Shown: positions 34,853 to 42,810 of the stretch, in pieces | Position numbering within the stretch: position 1 is the first letter of the stretch | Layout of the letters: each line of letters begins with the position of its first letter | DNA from: an uncultured Christensenella sp. | GTDB taxonomy: Bacteria; Bacillota; Clostridia; Christensenellales; UBA1242 | NCBI GenBank assembly: GCA_949287685.1 | Contig: CASEHF010000004.1 | Coordinates: 1-60,853, forward strand | Direction of reading: 5' to 3' | DNA length: 60,853 bases | Notes under the pieces: model-generated | Databases searched by the model: none | What the model was told of the DNA's origin: nothing | The model's input: the letters and a program-made list of their open reading frames with translations, nothing else | Made by a program: the position numbers and the translations under genes

Positions 34853-35842
34853 TTATAAAAATAATTCGTGATTGGGTGCTTTTTGTGGCTGTGCATCTAG
34901 ATTAAACTCCACTAATTCCGACACATACTCGGCGCGAGGTGTGGCCTCCCTACAATATAGAGTAAGAGGCGTAAAAACACTCTTAATCTCGGCTAACGCA
35001 ACATCGCTCTCGGCTAGTCCGCTCGGCTTATACTCCTTTACAAGTGAGTAAAAATCTTTATAAGGCTCGACCTCGCCATAATTTTGGTTGTAGTCGGCGC
35101 CATTTGCCTTGCACGCACGCCACGAATACGCATTTTCGCGGTCAGTAACCAACAATCTAATATTTGTGGCACTAGCATAGTCATCGAGACTATTTACAAT
35201 TTCGCGGTAAAGTTTCGCTTTTTTATCTTTATCAAGGTTTAATCCAGCGACCTCGGCGTGAAGCTCTTGCTTTACATCATCTATATTGCTCTCATCTACA
35301 TTTTTGTAGTTTAGCATTGTTCCCCAGAACCCTGAGATATTGGATGTAAACTCAATAGCGGTCTGTGGACACGGCGCAAAATAAGTAAATCTGCCTGTAT
35401 TTTTAGAGTACTTAAATGCCTTTACTACTGCGTTATTTGGCTGTTCATACATTAAATCTAAAAACTCCGCAGGAAAGTCCACCTTGTGCTCTATTTCCCT
35501 TTTACCGCTGAATAACAAGCCATTCCTATAAAAATTATTCGCAAAATCTCGGTAAATACTCACAGGCTTTGCATTAAAACCATTTGCCACAATATTCTCG
35601 CCCAGTTTTTTATAAATAAGTCCCGCGGTAGTATCTACATATTCCTTGGTCGACTTTGCCGATTTGAGCGCATTGTAAAACGCCTCATTTGGCACTTCGC
35701 GGGTCGCAATAGAGTAGTTTAAAACGCTGACTAAAAAGTCTTTATTAAACTCCCCCTTGTTTCTAACTATGCGCATAAACTCTTTTGAATTTAACAAGCC
35801 ACATATAAACCTAATTAGAACCTGATTGTTTTTTAAATCCAT
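34853..35842 (-). CDS. Hypothetical protein, second gene of an unknown operon
   Basis: A 329-residue soluble protein of unknown role. It is helical at the start, with a middle segment GRFTYFAPCPQTAIEFTSNI (about residues 151-170) that may be a small beta region, and an acidic to neutral tail rich in Glu and Pro. AAGGTGGAG precedes ATG. It is nine bases from the small gene before it and 15 from the one after it. No motif reveals an activity. Confidence 0.82.
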   Translation of the reverse strand: MDLKNNQVLIRFICGLLNSKEFMRIVRNKGEFNKDFLVSVLNYSIATREVPNEAFYNALKSAKSTKEYVDTTAGLIYKKLGENIVANGFNAKPVSIYRDFANNFYRNGLLFSGKREIEHKVDFPAEFLDLMYEQPNNAVVKAFKYSKNTGRFTYFAPCPQTAIEFTSNISGFWGTMLNYKNVDESNIDDVKQELHAEVAGLNLDKDKKAKLYREIVNSLDDYASATNIRLLVTDRENAYSWRACKANGADYNQNYGEVEPYKDFYSLVKEYKPSGLAESDVALAEIKSVFTPLTLYCREATPRAEYVSELVEFNLDAQPQKAPNHELFL

Positions 35843-35851
35843 AACTCCACC

Positions 35852-36112
35852 TTACCTTGAGTGCTCATCTTCATTTTCGGCTTCTCTCAAATAACTCCTA
35901 CACTTGTATTCAAAATACTCCTCAAACACGCGCCCTTTTCTATTTTTTTGAAAAAAGCCTTCTTTAGGCGAAAAATCTAGGTATTCGCGCACCTGCTTCT
36001 CGCGCTCACTCGGCATTTCGGAAAGATTAAGTTCGTTAACCGCCTTTAAGTACTTTAGTATTTCCTTGTATTCGACATACTCATCGATTTTGTCTTTGAT
36101 ACTCTGCAGCAT
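35852..36112 (-). CDS. Small hypothetical charged protein, first gene of an unknown operon
   Basis: An 86-residue helical protein, strongly charged (KIDEYVEYKEILKYLKAVNE near the N-terminus), with no known motif. The start at 36112 is set by AAAGGAG nine bases before that ATG; the longer frame has no ribosome site. It leads the three-gene unit 33788-36112. Confidence 0.75.
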   Translation of the reverse strand: MLQSIKDKIDEYVEYKEILKYLKAVNELNLSEMPSEREKQVREYLDFSPKEGFFQKNRKGRVFEEYFEYKCRSYLREAENEDEHSR

Positions 36113-36235
36113 AATTACTCCTTTTTTACACATTTTTATCTCGTTATTTATAATTAAATTATAGCACAAAACAGCGATTTAGTCAATATCTACCAGTAAA
36201 ACTAGACACTCAAACACAAAACGGGGTTAAATTAA

Positions 36236-36265
36236 TTGCTATTTTGTATTGCTTTGTAGTATAAT
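36236..36265 (+). promoter_or_regulatory. Possible promoter of the SCP2-like/alcohol dehydrogenase pair
   Basis: TTGCTA (36236-36241), an 18-bp spacer and TATAAT (36260-36265), 29 bp before the ATG. The -35 box is weak. Confidence 0.5.
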
Positions 36266-36294
36266 TTATTATCTTTATTTTAAAGGTGATAAAA

Positions 36295-36771
36295 ATGGCA
36301 AAAAAAGATTTTTTGTGTAATGTAATATTTAAGGTTTTGGCTCGAGGTATCGTAGCGCTATCAAAAAAAGATAGTGTGATCAAAGCCGAAATAAACAATC
36401 TACCTGAGGGTTACTCAGTGGGTCTAGGAGTGCTACCCTATGGCGACTATGTAGTACTGAAAAAAGAGAATGGTTCGCTATATGTCGAGAAAAAGCCGAA
36501 AGAGGCTATCCTCACGGTAGGATTTAAAAACGCGCGAGCTGCTAAACTCGTAATGCTAGCGAAAAGCAGCATTGCGGAAAGTTACTGTAGGCACGACTTA
36601 ATCGTAGCGGGTGATATTTCTGTCGCTATGGGGTTAGTACGGGCAATCAACCGTGCGGAAAAGTACCTATTTCCGCACTTTATGACAAAGCGCTTTTTAC
36701 CCAAGATTAAGAAAGAATACTGCTCGCTTTTCCTGTACTTGCGTATATTTTTTACAAAACTCAGCAAGTAA
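36295..36771 (+). CDS. Small SCP2-like protein
   Basis: A 158-residue protein. The central region, VGLGVLPYGDYVVLKKENG and AILTVGFKNARAAKLVMLAKSS split by a short linker, then HDLIVAGDISVAMGLVRAI, resembles the lipid-binding SCP2 fold. The C-terminus is basic with a hydrophobic end. Start at 36295 because AAAGGTGAT overlaps the earlier GTG. It lies 37 bp before an alcohol dehydrogenase gene and the two may be co-transcribed. The fold call is tentative. Confidence 0.5.
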   Translation: MAKKDFLCNVIFKVLARGIVALSKKDSVIKAEINNLPEGYSVGLGVLPYGDYVVLKKENGSLYVEKKPKEAILTVGFKNARAAKLVMLAKSSIAESYCRHDLIVAGDISVAMGLVRAINRAEKYLFPHFMTKRFLPKIKKEYCSLFLYLRIFFTKLSK

Positions 36772-36808
36772 AATATATTTTGAAATTTAAGTAAAGAGGT
36801 ATAAAACT

Positions 36809-37984
36809 ATGGCATATTTTGAATTTATTAATTCCGTTAAAATTTGTTCGGGGGCGCACGCGCTCGAAAACATTGTTTACGAACTCGATTTTTTAGGCTC
36901 GAAAAAGCCCTTAATCCTAAGCGATAACGGTGTAAAAAACGCGGGCGTATTAAATAAAGTTACCGACATCCTTGCAAAAAATGGCATACCAATTGACCAC
37001 ATTTTTACCGATATCCCCGCCGACTCCGATGTCGCGGTAATAAATGCGATTGCAAAGGCTTTTTACCAAAACGGCTGTGATGGCATAATTGCCTGTGGGG
37101 GCGGCAGTGTCATCGACACCGCAAAAGGAGTCAGGCTCGTACTCTCACAACAAGGCAAAGATATCCTCACCCTTATGGGAAACGAGGTTATAAAAAAGGG
37201 CGCACACATTCCCTTTATTGTACTACCCACCACTTGCGGGACTGGCAGCGAATGCACGGCTGTTGCGGTTATTAAAAATCACGAAACAGGTATCAAAATG
37301 GAGTATATCTCGAGCGAACTTCTCCCTGATACAGCTATTATCGATGTGCGCCTCACGGAAACTTTACCCAAAAAACTAATCGCTAGTAGCGCAATGGATG
37401 CCCTAGTCCACTCAATAGAAGCATTCTCGAGCAAACAGAAAAACCCCATTAGCGATGCTTATGCCACGACAGCGATGAGGTTGATTACAACTAATCTACC
37501 AATTGTGCTAGCCTCTCCCACGACTGAGGCGCGCGAGAACCTCGCCCTTGCCTCCACGCTCGCTGGTATAGCCTTTAGCAATGCTATGGTGGGAGTCGTA
37601 CACGCAATCGGGCACGCACTGGGTGGCGAATGTGGTGTCCCTCACGGGAACGCTATGGCGGTCCTACTCCCCGAATGTATGAGGTTTAACCTCGACATCA
37701 ATAAAGAGGAATATAGTGAAATGCTACTATACCTCGCGGGAGCGGAAAAATTTGCCAGCACCCCCAAAAACAACCGCGCCGCGGCGACCATTGAGTTTAT
37801 TATAGATTTTGAGCAAAAAATTCACGAATTGAGCGGGCTAGCGCTCACCCTCCGCGAGTATGGAGTGACTGAGGATAAATTTGAAAATGTCGCCAAAAAG
37901 GCACTCAACGATGGCGCAGTAATAGCAAATAACAAGGCAGTAGATAAAGCCAATGTGCTAGCTATACTTAAAAAATGTCTATAA
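36809..37984 (+). CDS. Iron-containing alcohol dehydrogenase
   Basis: A 391-residue group III metal-dependent dehydrogenase. NAD-binding GGGSVIDTAKG is at about 97-107, TTCGTGSECTAVAVI near 139-153, and the metal-binding His residues occur in MDALVHSIE and in the HAIGHALGG/VPHGNAMAVLLPE segment (about 262-286). It probably reduces an aldehyde to an alcohol with NADH; the exact substrate (butanol, propanediol or other) cannot be told. AGAGGTA precedes ATG. A strong terminator follows. Confidence 0.93.
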   Translation: MAYFEFINSVKICSGAHALENIVYELDFLGSKKPLILSDNGVKNAGVLNKVTDILAKNGIPIDHIFTDIPADSDVAVINAIAKAFYQNGCDGIIACGGGSVIDTAKGVRLVLSQQGKDILTLMGNEVIKKGAHIPFIVLPTTCGTGSECTAVAVIKNHETGIKMEYISSELLPDTAIIDVRLTETLPKKLIASSAMDALVHSIEAFSSKQKNPISDAYATTAMRLITTNLPIVLASPTTEARENLALASTLAGIAFSNAMVGVVHAIGHALGGECGVPHGNAMAVLLPECMRFNLDINKEEYSEMLLYLAGAEKFASTPKNNRAAATIEFIIDFEQKIHELSGLALTLREYGVTEDKFENVAKKALNDGAVIANNKAVDKANVLAILKKCL

Positions 37985-37986
37985 TT

Positions 37987-38050
37987 AAAAATGACACACT
38001 AGAGTACCAAGTCTTTAATCTAAAGGGCTCTCCACTCTGTGTGTCATTTT
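37987..38050 (+). terminator. Terminator of the alcohol dehydrogenase gene
   Basis: AAAATGACACAC and GTGTGTCATTTT pair, with an inner GAGT/ACTC extension. Confidence 0.88.
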
Positions 38051-38087
38051 ATATTTGCAGCGCACACTAAAAACCACACCATAATGC

Positions 38088-38132
38088 AAACTACACCCCC
38101 AAAAGTTAAACCTATTTGGAGGTGTAGTTTTG
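38088..38132 (-). terminator. Terminator of the unknown gene 38165-39091
   Basis: AAACTACACC and GGTGTAGTTT form a perfect 10-bp stem, with an A run upstream on the plus strand (T run on the minus). Confidence 0.8.
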
Positions 38133-38164
38133 TTTTATTTAGTGTATAATTATAAACTTTATTA

Positions 38165-39091
38165 TTAAATATGCATTTCGGTATAATAATCTTTTATAGC
38201 ATTTTCGCGCTCTTGGATTTCGCGTTTTGTCGGTTTTGCGCAGAATTTGTCCGTTAAACAATCGCTATAAATGTGTTGATTCTGTAAAAGAAATTCTGTA
38301 TCGTAGTCGACTAAATTTTTAATATTTATATAATCGTTTCTAATGCACTGTATATTTTTACATTTTTTTAATTTAGGTAAATTGATATATGCGCCACGCG
38401 GATACATAGGACTCACATCAGCGCGCATATTTCTGTATACGCGGAGAGAGTTTTCGACTTCCTCAAGGTCGCGCAAATATACGCCATACTCGTTTAACTC
38501 GATTTGCACATTTTTAGCAGAGTGAAGGTTTAGGTCAATTGGAGTCCAATTGCCCATAATTGCGACATCTCTAACTTTTGTCAAGTCAGGCATACGAATG
38601 TCGCCCTTGTTAAACAAAATTTCGCACAAATCAGCACTCTCAATGCCGCAAATCCTCGTTTTCGACCTTGCAACACTCCACCCTATGCTAATTTGAGAGC
38701 AAGTATCCTTTTTAATACAGTTTATATTGACATTCCCTACATGATCGATAATATTTATATACTCGGGCGCCTTTATTAGGTTTAAATCTACATTACCGTA
38801 CCCAAACAGCACCAATCCATCGCGTATATATGCAGCCTGACTAGGCAAAATCACCACACCTACCCCACCAACAAACAGTGAGCCATTCACCGCACGCAAG
38901 GCACTCGCATCAATCACATCACCCTCGCACATAGGCGAAAAAGCGTAATCTCCATCTAATATGCCTTTGCTATTGAGGGCTTTGTCAAAGTCCTGTTGGT
39001 CGTAAATTATATTCATAGTGCTAGCGCGCTTGTTTAATTTATAAACCACGCGTAACTGCATATCGGTACCATAGTATTTGTTAACTCTCAT
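38165..39091 (-). CDS. Hypothetical protein with solenoid-like repeats
   Basis: A 308-residue protein. AGGAGAAAATT precedes ATG. The body shows short units with regularly spaced hydrophobic residues (GNVDLNLIKAPEYINIID, GNVNINCIKK, IRMPDLTKVRDVAIMGN, INLPKLKKCKNIQCI), which suggests a leucine-rich-like or beta-solenoid fold. There is no signal peptide. A binding or scaffold role is the only guess; I cannot name the family. Confidence 0.7.
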   Translation of the reverse strand: MRVNKYYGTDMQLRVVYKLNKRASTMNIIYDQQDFDKALNSKGILDGDYAFSPMCEGDVIDASALRAVNGSLFVGGVGVVILPSQAAYIRDGLVLFGYGNVDLNLIKAPEYINIIDHVGNVNINCIKKDTCSQISIGWSVARSKTRICGIESADLCEILFNKGDIRMPDLTKVRDVAIMGNWTPIDLNLHSAKNVQIELNEYGVYLRDLEEVENSLRVYRNMRADVSPMYPRGAYINLPKLKKCKNIQCIRNDYINIKNLVDYDTEFLLQNQHIYSDCLTDKFCAKPTKREIQERENAIKDYYTEMHI

Positions 39092-39171
39092 AATTTTCTC
39101 CTAGTTAATATTCTACCATACTTTTTTAATTTGGTCAATATCGAAAATTTAGCAAGTTAGTTTAAATTTGT

Positions 39172-39200
39172 TTTACATTTTTTCGTAAAAAGTATATACT
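39172..39200 (+). promoter_or_regulatory. Promoter of the yhhN-like operon
   Basis: TTTACA (39172-39177), a 17-bp spacer and TATACT (39195-39200), 23 bp before the ATG. Confidence 0.7.
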
Positions 39201-39223
39201 TTAAATAAAAAAAGGAGTTTATT

Positions 39224-39904
39224 ATGGTTACATTTTATATCTTGCTTGCCCTTGCGGTGATTCTGTCTATTACATTTATCGCTGTTTGGTCGAGAGAAAG
39301 ACCGCTAATTAGTTTCTTTACAAAAGGGTTAGCGACAATCTCAATTATCACCTTGGCTATTTATACTGTATCAATGTACGCACTAGATACTGTCACGATA
39401 CTACTGCTCGTGGGGCTGGTACTATGTTTGCTTGGCGACCTCGTACTCGCCCTGCCCGAACTCTGCGACCAGAGCCGTAGGGCGGACATTATCACCTTTG
39501 GTATAATTTCATTTATGTTGGCACAAGTTGTGTTTATCGTAATGTTTGGGTTAATCGATGTAGTCACCCTTTACGGACTCATCGCGGGGCTAGTGGTGGC
39601 TGGCGCAATCTTTTTACTCAAAAAGCCTATGAAATTGGAGTTTGGGAAAAACCTAGTACCTAGTCTAATTTACGCAGGACTACTTGGTACCAATGTAGCA
39701 AGTTCGATTATACTAATGATTGTGGGCAGTTTCAACCTTTGCTACATTTTGCTGGCGGTAGGTTTTGTATCGTTTATCGTGTCCGACTTAATTTTGAGTC
39801 AAATTTACTTTGCAGGCGACCAACGCCCTATGACACAGAAAATCAACTATGTTTTCTACTACCTGGCAATTTTGTTAATCGCCCTTAGTTTTGTGGGCAT
39901 TTAA
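39224..39904 (+). CDS. YhhN-family membrane protein (lysoplasmalogenase-like)
   Basis: A 226-residue protein with about eight membrane helices. The YhhN motifs are seen: LCLLGDLVLAL (about 66-76) and FIVSDLILSQIYF (about 183-195) with the paired Asp residues thought to be catalytic in lysoplasmalogenases such as TMEM86. It may cut vinyl-ether lipids, which many anaerobic clostridia make. AAAGGAG precedes ATG. It heads a run of four genes with overlaps or tiny gaps. Confidence 0.75.
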   Translation: MVTFYILLALAVILSITFIAVWSRERPLISFFTKGLATISIITLAIYTVSMYALDTVTILLLVGLVLCLLGDLVLALPELCDQSRRADIITFGIISFMLAQVVFIVMFGLIDVVTLYGLIAGLVVAGAIFLLKKPMKLEFGKNLVPSLIYAGLLGTNVASSIILMIVGSFNLCYILLAVGFVSFIVSDLILSQIYFAGDQRPMTQKINYVFYYLAILLIALSFVGI

Positions 39905-39915
39905 GGAGATATAAT

Positions 39916-40356
39916 ATGGAAAAGTATTTCATTGCATATGGAACAAATATCAACTACAATGAACTAACAAAAGCATTCCCCGATGCGAAAATATTAAGTT
40001 ACGGGTACATACAGAACTACGCCCTAGAATTCGTGGGTTACGATGGACACGCTATCGCGACACTCACTAAAAAGCGCGGCGCAAAGACTCCGGTCGCAAT
40101 TTGGGAGTTCCCTCCCGAACTCCGATTTACTATTGCGAACTTCGAGCCTTTCCCCTACCTATACAAGCGCATAAAAGTAACGGCAATCGTAGGTGGAAAA
40201 AACAAAATGCGCGGCGAAGTGTATGTGACCAAGCAAAAACTGCGCCACGGCAGACCCTCGGAGGAGTATCTAGACACCTTGCGTGCTGGGTACCGCGAGG
40301 CTGGGTTCGATGAAAACCTAATTGACCAAGCATTAAAGGAGCAACCAACAGACTAA
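39916..40356 (+). CDS. Gamma-glutamylcyclotransferase-like protein
   Basis: A 146-residue protein of the GGCT/AIG2-like fold. The substrate-binding start reads KYFIAYGTNINYNEL (about 3-17), then the core barrel, with WEFPPELRFTIANFEPFPYLYK (two parts of the usual xxExfP motif) around 60-80. In this superfamily a Glu cyclises gamma-glutamyl groups, but many bacterial members act on other amines. The stop overlaps the next start (TAATG). Second gene of the yhhN-like operon. Confidence 0.75.
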   Translation: MEKYFIAYGTNINYNELTKAFPDAKILSYGYIQNYALEFVGYDGHAIATLTKKRGAKTPVAIWEFPPELRFTIANFEPFPYLYKRIKVTAIVGGKNKMRGEVYVTKQKLRHGRPSEEYLDTLRAGYREAGFDENLIDQALKEQPTD

Positions 40357-41519
40357 TGCGTTATATTTTACCAGATTACACAAATTGCTGTGTAAATCTT
40401 ATGAATTCGATTGCACAGCACTTTAACCTAAAACCTACGCACCCCACCCTCGCCGTTGCGGATGAGATACTAAAGCGGGGGTATAAAAATATAGTCGTGC
40501 TACTACTCGATGGTTTTGGGCAGAATTTATTAATGGAGCGACTCCCATTCGACTCCTTTTTGCGCAAGCACTTTGTGCAAGAGTTGAGTGCGGTATATCC
40601 GAGTAGCACAGTTCCAGCGACTGTGAGTTTTAAAACGGGATTAACTCCGCTCGAGCACGGCTGGTGGTCGCACTTTTTGTACTTCAAAATGCTAGGACAG
40701 ACTATCAATGTGTACACCAATAACGATGCATTCAGCCGAAAAAGCGTGCCGCTACCCGATGTGGCGCACCGCGTGATGCCGTATACCAACATACTCGACC
40801 TCGCTACCGAGAAAAACGGCGCTGATTTTAAGGCATATGTATTGTGCGAGGCGAAGGCTCGAGATGATTTTGGCGTTTTTCAAGTGACATACAACACTTT
40901 TGATGAAATGAGTGAGTATATCACCACTCTCTCCTCGCTCGGTGGCAGGCGCTTAATTTACGCATATCATAGTTACCCCGATGAAAAGATGCACAAGGTA
41001 GGCGTGCGCTCAGATGAGACCGATAAATTACTGATTGATTTAAATTACCAAGTGGAAAACTTGTGCAAATCTTGTCCTGACACACTATTTTTTATCACTG
41101 CCGACCACGGTCAAACGGAACTGAGAGAATCGCGCGACATACTCGATTATCCTGATTTATTCGACTGTTTGACCATGCTACCAAACGGATGCAGTAGATG
41201 TGCAAATCTATTTGTAAAGCGTGGCAGAGAGCGTGAATTTGAAAAGTTGACAAAAAGGTATTTTAGTGATAAATTTATATTGTTTAGCCGAAAAGAAGTC
41301 CTAGAAAAGGGCTTACTTGGGACTGGGAAAATGCACCCCGAACTAGACAATACTTTAGGAGACTACCTCCTATGTGCGACTGGGGACTGTAATCTAGTTT
41401 CGGGTTCATTGTACGGGCTACCCTCTGCCCAGCCCTTAGGGATTCACGGAGGGCTGACACTCGATGAAATGCGCGTGCCTCTCATAATTTACGGCGACAG
41501 AGACAATATGGAGAAATAA
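40356..41519 (+). CDS. Alkaline-phosphatase-superfamily phosphodiesterase
   Basis: A 387-residue soluble enzyme of the nucleotide pyrophosphatase/phosphodiesterase type. A metal-binding Asp lies in VVLLLDGFGQNLL (about 46-58), the catalytic Thr in YPSSTVPATVSFKTG (about 85-99), and the ITADHG segment (about 246-251) binds the second metal. It cleaves phosphodiester or phosphomonoester bonds; the substrate is unknown. Third gene of the operon, and gtrA follows immediately after the stop. Confidence 0.85.
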   Translation: MRYILPDYTNCCVNLMNSIAQHFNLKPTHPTLAVADEILKRGYKNIVVLLLDGFGQNLLMERLPFDSFLRKHFVQELSAVYPSSTVPATVSFKTGLTPLEHGWWSHFLYFKMLGQTINVYTNNDAFSRKSVPLPDVAHRVMPYTNILDLATEKNGADFKAYVLCEAKARDDFGVFQVTYNTFDEMSEYITTLSSLGGRRLIYAYHSYPDEKMHKVGVRSDETDKLLIDLNYQVENLCKSCPDTLFFITADHGQTELRESRDILDYPDLFDCLTMLPNGCSRCANLFVKRGREREFEKLTKRYFSDKFILFSRKEVLEKGLLGTGKMHPELDNTLGDYLLCATGDCNLVSGSLYGLPSAQPLGIHGGLTLDEMRVPLIIYGDRDNMEK

Positions 41520-41966
41520 ATGAATAAGGATGTTGTATTTCAGGGACTAAAGTTTTTAGGGTTTTCAATCACCGCTGGTATAATTCAAATTGGGACATTT
41601 ACTCTAATGAACGAGTTAATGACTGTCCCCTACTGGCCAGCATATCTCACTTCGCTAATTTTATCAATTTTATATAACTTTACACTAAACCGCAAATTTA
41701 CATTCAAATCGCATAATAATATACCTTTTGCGATGTTTTTAGTACTATGCTACTATGCTGTATTTACACCATTGTCTACCCTATGGGGCGATGCGCTCAC
41801 TAATATTGGATGGAATGAATACATAGTACTCGGCGGCACTATGATAATAAACTTTGTGACTGAGTTCTTGTACCAAAAGTTTGTGGTATTCCGTGTAAAG
41901 AACAAAGAGATTTTAATACAAAAATCCACAGCCTCAAACGAAACTGTGGAATCAGTAAACGAATAG
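41520..41966 (+). CDS. GtrA-family membrane protein
   Basis: A 148-residue protein with four predicted membrane helices and the GtrA motif YNFTLNRKFTFKS (about 51-63). GtrA proteins are thought to flip or help to transfer polyprenol-linked sugars. It is the last gene of the four-gene operon, joined to the phosphodiesterase by a direct stop-start join. The tail is hydrophilic. Confidence 0.88.
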   Translation: MNKDVVFQGLKFLGFSITAGIIQIGTFTLMNELMTVPYWPAYLTSLILSILYNFTLNRKFTFKSHNNIPFAMFLVLCYYAVFTPLSTLWGDALTNIGWNEYIVLGGTMIINFVTEFLYQKFVVFRVKNKEILIQKSTASNETVESVNE

Positions 41967-42170
41967 TGCGTAGCCGCAGTGCGTGGGCGCACTCCCGATA
42001 TAATGTAAATAAGGGTATTCGCTTTGTATGATGTTTGTGATTTGTTTGGAGTGTTTTAAGCGGAATAGACCCTTCGGGCAGCGTATTGCTAAGTATTCCT
42101 AATGTTACCTTTCACTCTACGCTGAGTTACGAAGGCTTCGCACCGAGGTCGAGGCTCGAAATGCCCCCAA
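41967..42170 (+). repeat. GGAATAGA element and GC-rich hairpin after gtrA
   Basis: GTGCGTAGCCGCAGTGCGTGG starts the stretch (only part of a longer GC-rich hairpin). The element proper begins CGGAATAGACCCTTCGG at 42061, has AGCGTA/TACGCT arms, and ends GTCGAGGCTCGAAATG. It is close to the element at 12517-12619, including the inner hairpin, with many differences in its loop. Confidence 0.75.
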
Positions 42171-42210
42171 TTTTATTAGTATTTTCACGATACACTACGA
42201 GTTTAACATA

Positions 42211-42810
42211 CTAAATGGCATTGATTAGTTCAATACTAGAATCAATGCTATTTTTATTTTTGCCGCCATACCCCCAACCGACTTGAATAAATCGAATTTC
42301 ATTTTCCGCGGCAGAAGTTTTGTCAAACTCGGTATCCCCTATCATAATGGTATTTTCTTTGTCCAACGAGTATTCTGTAATAATTCGCCGAATAATCTCA
42401 GTCTTACTAATGGCGGGAGTAGCAACATTATCTCCGCCAATAGCAAAAAAGTACTCAAAAATCCCCAATGCCCTAAGTTCGCGCTCGACAATATCAGCAA
42501 GTTGCAGACTCGCCACAAAGAGTCTATGCTTTTGGCTCAATACGGGTAATGCCTCTAAGACCTCCTTGAAAACACATATTCCCTCGATTTTTGCAGTCTT
42601 AAACAAAGAATTGTAGTATTCGAGTGCGTTTTGCGCAGAGTTCTTGCCTAAAAATCTAGTGAAAGTGTCTATTAATGGTGGACCAATCAAGGTCACAAAA
42701 TCGACATTAGGTGCACACCCAAAATGCGAAAAGACCTGCTTTAACATATTTATTTGCAACTCTTTACTATCGATAAGAGTGCCATCCAAATCAAAAATTA
42801 TATTTTTCAT
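42211..42810 (-). CDS. HAD-family phosphatase
   Basis: A 199-residue haloacid-dehalogenase enzyme. Motif I is IIFDLDGTLIDS (about 4-15); motif III has the Lys in ISKTEII; motif IV is MIGDTEFD (about 156-163). It resembles phosphoglycolate or pyrophosphate phosphatases. Its ATG overlaps the metG stop (TAATG), so the two are co-translated. Substrate unknown. Confidence 0.88.
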   Translation of the reverse strand: MKNIIFDLDGTLIDSKELQINMLKQVFSHFGCAPNVDFVTLIGPPLIDTFTRFLGKNSAQNALEYYNSLFKTAKIEGICVFKEVLEALPVLSQKHRLFVASLQLADIVERELRALGIFEYFFAIGGDNVATPAISKTEIIRRIITEYSLDKENTIMIGDTEFDKTSAAENEIRFIQVGWGYGGKNKNSIDSSIELINAI

